Assembly (NCBI GenBank): GCA_015485245.1
Contig: WFTY01000158.1
Coordinates: forward strand, 1 to 5,312
Length of the DNA stretch: 5,312 bases
Origin: Anaerolineales bacterium
GTDB taxonomy: Bacteria > Chloroflexota > Anaerolineae > Anaerolineales > UBA11858
Reading direction: 5' to 3'
Part shown: positions 1 through 3,117 of the stretch, in pieces
Layout of the letters: each line of letters begins with the position of its first letter
Numbering within the stretch: position 1 is the first letter of the stretch
Translations under genes and position numbers: made by a program
The notes under the pieces: model-generated
Databases searched by the model: none
The model's input: only the letters and a program-made list of their open reading frames with translations
Told to the model about the DNA's origin: nothing

Positions 1-2
1 GG

Positions 3-584
3 ATTTTAATTGGCTACTACATCCTGGGGTGGGCAACCATCCTGAGAGGGTTGGGACTCGTCCGGGAGCAGGAGCGGCCCGGGGGCAGCCCCCCCCTTCA
101 AGCTCAGGACGCCCCCCGCGGCGTCGTCCTGGCCGCCGCGCTGGGCGCGTGGCTGCTCTTCGGCGCGCTCAGCCCCCTGGCGGAAGCCGTCATCCCAGAG
201 CGCTATCCCCTCATCACCCCGGAGGCGGCACGCGAGCAATTCTTCCAGCAATCCGCCTGCTCTGCGCCCTCCCGGCAAGCGAGTGACGTCGTTTTGCAAG
301 GGCGCGCCCTGTTTCCACGCTTTTACAAAGCCGCTGACGGCTATGGCCGCGGGCCGTGGGCGGCGTATAATTACTTCCCCTTCCCGCGGTTGGGCTTCCT
401 GCTTGCCGGGCCGCAAAACGCCAACGTGCTCCTGCCGATGGACGCGCCGCCGGAAACTTTTCCCCAGGCCGCCGACGCCGTTGTGATCGGCAGGCAGGAA
501 GACGGTTACATCCTGGCCGAGGCCGTGCTGCTGCGCCGCGACGGCCAGACGTGGACATACATCACCGCGAACTGTCAACCATGA
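3..584 (+). CDS. C-terminal part of a membrane protein with an exported domain, function unknown (5' partial)
   Basis: The reading frame is open from the first base of the window to TGA at 582-584, so 193 C-terminal residues are visible and the true start lies upstream. The visible part begins with a hydrophobic stretch (IGYYILGWATIL, residues 3-14) that looks like a membrane helix. An Arg-rich, Pro/Gly-rich loop follows (about residues 15-38), then a second strong membrane helix (VVLAAALGAWLLFGAL, about 41-56). The positive charges of the loop place it in the cytoplasm by the positive-inside rule. The remaining ~130 residues would then be outside; they hold two Cys (SACSAP and the C-terminal ANCQP), which could form a disulfide. 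I do not recognise this domain. Its style (GRALFPRFYKA, FPRLGFLLAGPQ, ADAVVIG) recalls uncharacterised multi-pass membrane proteins of Chloroflexota, but that is memory and not proof. A TTG at 51 could be called as a start, but it falls in the cytoplasmic loop and would cut off the first helix. The loop is encoded across an 8-C run at 89-96. Confidence 0.75.
   Translation: MLIGYYILGWATILRGLGLVREQERPGGSPPLQAQDAPRGVVLAAALGAWLLFGALSPLAEAVIPERYPLITPEAAREQFFQQSACSAPSRQASDVVLQGRALFPRFYKAADGYGRGPWAAYNYFPFPRLGFLLAGPQNANVLLPMDAPPETFPQAADAVVIGRQEDGYILAEAVLLRRDGQTWTYITANCQP
89..96. repeat. 8-base C homopolymer inside the membrane-protein gene
   Basis: Eight consecutive C residues follow a G-rich stretch (GGGGG at 81-85). 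They sit in the segment encoding the loop between two predicted membrane helices. The frame is the same and makes sense on both sides: a hydrophobic helix before, and a hydrophobic helix plus a soluble domain after. The tract therefore appears in frame as sequenced. Such tracts are prone to slippage and to sequencing or assembly error. No functional role can be shown from this window. Confidence 0.6.
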
Positions 585-649
585 CCGCCGACCAGCTCAA
601 CCAACCTGTTCAAACAATTTGAGCCACCCACCAATGAACGGATGAACCC

Positions 650-1825
650 ATGCAACCAATGAAGCACCACACCTACGCAGTCCTCGGCGCGGGCCGTCAG
701 GGCACCGCCGCCGCCTACGACCTGGCGAAATTCGGCCAGGCGGCTGAAATCATCCTCGCCGACCTGAACCGCGAAGCTGCGAAACGCGCCGCCGCGCGCG
801 TCAACCGCCTGATTGGAAAGGAAATCGCGCGCGGCGTACAGCTTGATGTGCGCGAGCGCGCCGCGCTGGAACGCGCCCTGCGAGGCGTGGACGTGACGCT
901 GAGCGCGGTGCCTTACTACTTCAACCTGGAGATCACCAAAGCCTGCATCGCCGCCGGTTCCAGCATGTGCGACATGGGCGGGCACACCGGCGTGGTGCGC
1001 CAGCAGTTGGCGCTGGATGCCGAAGCAAAAGCCGCGGGGGTGAGCATCGTGCCCGATTGCGGCATGGGGCCGGGGTTGAACGTCACCATGGCGGCCTACG
1101 TGATGGAACAGCTCGATGAGCCGCACGCGGTGCGCATTTACGACGGCGGGCTGCCGCAAAACCCGGCCCCGCCGTGGAATTACGCCCTCACCTTCCACAT
1201 CAACGGCCTGACCAACGAGATGGACGGGCAGGCGATCTTCCTGCGGAACGGGGAGATCACGCCGGTGGATACGCTCTCCGAGCCGGAGTTCGTTGAAATC
1301 CCCCCGCTGGGCCGCCTGGAAGCTGACGTGACCTCCGGCGGGCTTTCCACTTCGCCGTGGACCTTCAAGGGGAAACTCCAGGAGTACAGCAACAAAACGC
1401 TGCGCTACCCCGGACACTTCGAGTGGTGGCGGGCCTTCAAGGAACTGGGGTTGTTCGCCGAAGAACCGATTGAGGTCGGCGAACAACGGGTTGCGCCGCG
1501 CGAACTGTTCCACACCTTGCTGGAGCCGAAAATCCACGCTGACAAGAACCTGCGCGACATCTGCGTGATGCGCGTGGTCGGCGAGGGGATGAAAAACGGC
1601 AAGCCAACGCGCGTGGTGTTGGATCTGGTAGATCGTTACGATGAGACCACCGGCTTCCGGGCGATGGAGCGCCTGACCGGCTGGCACTGCGCCATCATGA
1701 TGGGCTTCCAGGCGCGCGGCGACGTGCGGACGGGTGGGGTCTCCATGGAAACCGCCGTCCCCGCGGCCGAGTTCATGGAGGCCGTGAGGATCAGAGGCAT
1801 CCAGTTTGAACTGACCGTCGAGTAA
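650..1825 (+). CDS. Saccharopine dehydrogenase-family oxidoreductase, lysine 6-dehydrogenase-like
   Basis: The 391-residue protein fits the ~390-residue bacterial lysine 6-dehydrogenase type of the saccharopine dehydrogenase family. Those enzymes oxidise the epsilon-amino group of L-lysine with NAD(P)+, giving allysine that cyclises to piperideine-6-carboxylate. The N-terminus is a Rossmann nucleotide-binding fold: VLGAGRQG at residues 11-18, and acidic D38 at the end of beta-2 (LADLN), where it could contact the adenosine ribose. Family-like stretches follow: SAVPYY (85-90), CDMGGHTG (107-114), PDCGMGPGLNV (135-145), TSGGLSTS (228-235) and NKTLRYPGH (248-256). The last two lie in the C-terminal catalytic/dimerisation domain. 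It is cytoplasmic. ATG at 650 is the first start; a second in-frame ATG lies three codons on at 659. Neither has a good ribosome site (only GGATGA at 640-645). It lies 65 bases after the membrane-protein gene and is followed by a terminator, so the two could be cotranscribed, with no shared function evident. The family is secure. The lysine substrate is inferred; other amino-acid substrates remain possible. Confidence 0.88.
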   Translation: MQPMKHHTYAVLGAGRQGTAAAYDLAKFGQAAEIILADLNREAAKRAAARVNRLIGKEIARGVQLDVRERAALERALRGVDVTLSAVPYYFNLEITKACIAAGSSMCDMGGHTGVVRQQLALDAEAKAAGVSIVPDCGMGPGLNVTMAAYVMEQLDEPHAVRIYDGGLPQNPAPPWNYALTFHINGLTNEMDGQAIFLRNGEITPVDTLSEPEFVEIPPLGRLEADVTSGGLSTSPWTFKGKLQEYSNKTLRYPGHFEWWRAFKELGLFAEEPIEVGEQRVAPRELFHTLLEPKIHADKNLRDICVMRVVGEGMKNGKPTRVVLDLVDRYDETTGFRAMERLTGWHCAIMMGFQARGDVRTGGVSMETAVPAAEFMEAVRIRGIQFELTVE

Positions 1826-1833
1826 AAGCCTGC

Positions 1834-1885
1834 CGACCGCCGACAAGCGACAACCCATCACCGTCGACTGTCGGCGGTCGTTTTT
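1834..1885 (+). terminator. Rho-independent terminator after the dehydrogenase gene
   Basis: A perfect 12-bp inverted repeat pairs CGACCGCCGACA (1834-1845) with TGTCGGCGGTCG (1869-1880) and is followed directly by TTTTT (1881-1885). An inner 4-bp pair, CGAC (1848-1851) with GTCG (1863-1866), can extend the hairpin. It begins 8 bases after the dehydrogenase stop codon and separates that gene from the promoter of the regulator gene. The left arm is made of seven-base units beginning CGAC (1834, 1841, 1848), so it may also be a copy of a dispersed intergenic repeat. Confidence 0.85.
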
Positions 1886-1930
1886 AACGCTCACACACAG
1901 GCCGTTACCGCGTTCCATCCTCACAAAGCC

Positions 1931-1958
1931 TTGACAAAGCATCTCGGAGTGATAAAAT
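1931..1958 (+). promoter_or_regulatory. Sigma70-type promoter of the regulator-chaperone operon
   Basis: A perfect -35 box TTGACA (1931-1936) is followed after 16 bases by TAAAAT (1953-1958), which matches the -10 consensus at five of six positions. Transcription would start near 1965, giving a 5' leader of about 28 bases before ATG at 1993. This is an AT-rich island in a GC-rich region. The -10 box lies within the left arm of a long palindrome, which suggests control by a repressor. Confidence 0.75.
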
Positions 1959-1985
1959 TCGGTAAATTCACCATAATTTATCACT
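1948..1985. promoter_or_regulatory. Palindromic operator candidate overlapping the -10 box and start site
   Basis: Perfect 9-bp arms AGTGATAAA (1948-1956) and TTTATCACT (1977-1985) share one centre (between 1966 and 1967) with an inner GGT (1961-1963) / ACC (1970-1972) pair and central AATT. In all, 15 of 19 mirrored positions are complementary. The arm centres are 29 bp apart, close to three helical turns, so a dimer or tetramer could contact one face of the DNA. The left arm covers the -10 box and the right arm ends seven bases before the regulator ATG, the usual position for autorepression. There is no T-tract and the arms are AT-rich, so it does not look like a terminator. The likely ligand is the DeoR-type regulator encoded just downstream; this is inference from position. 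Confidence 0.65.
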
Positions 1986-1992
1986 ATCTACC

Positions 1993-2562
1993 ATGCCGTC
2001 GCTTCCTGAAACCCGTCAACGCCAAATCCTGACTTACCTGCGCGAGAGCGAGACCCTGACGATCAACGAGCTGGTTGACCGCCTGGGCGTCTCGCCTATG
2101 ACGGTTCACCGCGATCTGAACCGCCTGGCCGAAGCCGGGCTGGTGCAAAAGATCCACGGCGGCGTCACCCTCCCCGCGGAAACGAGCGAGATCGGCAGCG
2201 CACCGCGCTGCGCCATGTGCCATCAGGCCATCCACCCGCGCGCGGCATTCGTCACGCACTGCCCCACCGGCGAACAACAACACGCCTGCTGCCCTCACTG
2301 CGGGCTGATGCTCGCCTGCGAACAAACCCAGCCCGCCCTCAGTCTGACCACCGATTTCCTCTACGGCCACATGGTAAACGCCCACCAGGCCGCCTTCCTG
2401 ATCGGGAGCGGGGTGACGTTATGTTGTATGCCCTCCGTGCTCACCTTTGGGAGCCGGGCGGATGCTGAACGCTTTCAACAAGGCTTTGGCGGCACACTGC
2501 TGGATTTCGCACAAGCGCAACAACACCTGCAAAGATTGCACTTGATTGACCCAAACCCCTGA
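1993..2562 (+). CDS. DeoR-type HTH fused to a NosL-like metal-binding domain; putative copper-responsive regulator
   Basis: The 189-residue protein has two parts. Residues 5-60 form a DeoR-type winged helix-turn-helix: RQRQIL, then LTINELVDRLGVS, then the recognition helix SPMTVHRDLNRLAEAGL, ending in the family-typical HGG (55-57). The usual DeoR sugar-phosphate-binding domain is absent. Residues 71-180 instead resemble NosL, a copper-binding accessory protein known from nitrous oxide reductase clusters: CAMC (73-76), CCPHCGLM (99-106), then the typical C-terminal run TTDFLYGHMVNAHQAAFLIGSG (119-140), CCMPSVLTF (144-152) and FGGTLLDF (165-172). Nine Cys plus several Met and His could bind Cu(I). 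No signal peptide or lipobox is present, unlike exported NosL, which fits a cytoplasmic regulator. ATG at 1993 is the only plausible start: an in-frame stop lies at 1963-1965 and no start codon lies between. It lacks a Shine-Dalgarno site. The copper chaperone gene follows after 11 bases. Domain calls are firm for the HTH and good for NosL; copper sensing and autorepression are inferred. Zinc or another soft metal is an alternative. Confidence 0.82.
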   Translation: MPSLPETRQRQILTYLRESETLTINELVDRLGVSPMTVHRDLNRLAEAGLVQKIHGGVTLPAETSEIGSAPRCAMCHQAIHPRAAFVTHCPTGEQQHACCPHCGLMLACEQTQPALSLTTDFLYGHMVNAHQAAFLIGSGVTLCCMPSVLTFGSRADAERFQQGFGGTLLDFAQAQQHLQRLHLIDPNP

Positions 2563-2566
2563 GGAG
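2561..2566 (+). promoter_or_regulatory. Strong ribosome binding site of the copper chaperone gene, overlapping the regulator stop codon
   Basis: GAGGAG lies seven bases before ATG 2574 and shares two bases with the TGA (2560-2562) that ends the regulator gene. It fixes the start of the chaperone gene and suggests translational coupling within one transcript. The regulator start has no comparable site. Confidence 0.8.
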
Positions 2567-2573
2567 ATTTTGG

Positions 2574-3002
2574 ATGAAACGTTGGTTGACTCTCTTTGTT
2601 TTCAGCCTGTTCACGCTCGCGCTGTTGAGCGCCTGTAGCGCGAAAGAGCTCACCGTTCGTGATGCGTGGTCGCGCCCCGCGGCGCAGGGCGGCAACGGCG
2701 CCGTCTTCTTCGTGATCGACAACCCCACCGCGCAGGACGACATCCTGATGGGCGTGCAAACAGACATCGCCATGATGGCCAGTCTGCACCGCAGCATCAT
2801 GAACGGCGATGTTATGAAAATGGAACCCCAAGAATCCGTCAGCGTGCCCGCGAAAGGACAGGTAGCATTCAAGCCTGGCGACTACCACGTGATGCTGATG
2901 AACCTGAAACAGGATCTCAACGTCGGCGACACCTTCACGATCACACTACAGTTTAAAAACGCCGGAGAAATCACCCTGGAAGTGCCCGTACAAGAGCAGT
3001 AA
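2574..3002 (+). CDS. PCu(A)C-type periplasmic/extracytoplasmic copper chaperone lipoprotein
   Basis: The 142-residue protein belongs to the PCu(A)C (DUF461) family. Its members bind Cu(I) outside the cytoplasm and deliver it to the CuA site of cytochrome c oxidase, often with Sco proteins. The signal peptide has basic MKR, a hydrophobic core and a lipobox LLSAC, with Cys21 as the predicted lipidated residue. The mature part is a small beta-barrel: VRDAWSRPAAQGGNGAVFFVIDN (28-50), then the copper ligands. These match the family motif exactly: His72, ten residues, Met83, 21 residues, His105-x-Met107, within VMKMEP and the typical PGDYHVMLMNL. All ligands are present, so it is expected to be functional. 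It follows the regulator gene with an 11-base gap and a strong ribosome site, with no internal promoter seen, and a terminator follows. No oxidase, Sco or copper ATPase gene lies in the window, so the target enzyme is unknown. Confidence 0.92.
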   Translation: MKRWLTLFVFSLFTLALLSACSAKELTVRDAWSRPAAQGGNGAVFFVIDNPTAQDDILMGVQTDIAMMASLHRSIMNGDVMKMEPQESVSVPAKGQVAFKPGDYHVMLMNLKQDLNVGDTFTITLQFKNAGEITLEVPVQEQ

Positions 3003-3028
3003 GAAGTATTTATCCGCAAATTCAGAAA

Positions 3029-3065
3029 GGCGCTGGTCTCGAGTAACTCGACCAGCGCCGGTTTT
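3029..3065. terminator. Rho-independent terminator between convergent genes
   Basis: GGCGCTGGTC (3029-3038) pairs with GACCAGCGCC (3050-3059), a 10-bp GC-rich stem. CGAG (3040-3043) can alternatively pair with CTCG (3047-3050) around a TAA loop. TTTT follows at 3062-3065 after two G. It ends the regulator-chaperone operon 26 bases after the chaperone stop. On the minus strand the stem is followed by CTTTCTGAATTT, a poorer T-tract, so it may also help stop transcription of the converging peptidase gene that ends at 3118. Confidence 0.8.
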
Positions 3066-3117
3066 CGTTAAGCGCAACCGACGGCGCAATTCTCGGACAG
3101 GTTCGAAATCCACCCAT

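Noticed and set aside
51..53. TTG as the start of the first gene
   Set aside because: The frame stays open upstream to the window edge and encodes a hydrophobic helix there. The TTG falls in the following loop and has no ribosome site.
581..622. A 13-codon reading frame starting in the ATGA overlap with the stop of the first gene
   Set aside because: Too short to support, with no ribosome site or conserved feature. The ATGA overlap is easily due to chance.
575..1984. A 469-codon open frame on the minus strand across the dehydrogenase gene
   Set aside because: It lies antisense to a gene with clear family motifs, runs through the terminator and promoter region, is rich in His/Arg/Gly as expected of a shadow frame in GC-rich DNA, and shows no recognisable domain.
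1948..1985. Reading the AT-rich palindrome as a terminator or attachment site
   Set aside because: The arms are weak as RNA, there is no following T-tract, and it overlaps a strong promoter directly before a start codon. No integrase or mobile element is nearby.
1984..2385. A minus-strand open frame of 133 codons opposite the regulator gene
   Set aside because: It is antisense to the HTH-NosL gene, whose protein has conserved motifs throughout. The start lies in the palindrome and no ribosome site is seen.
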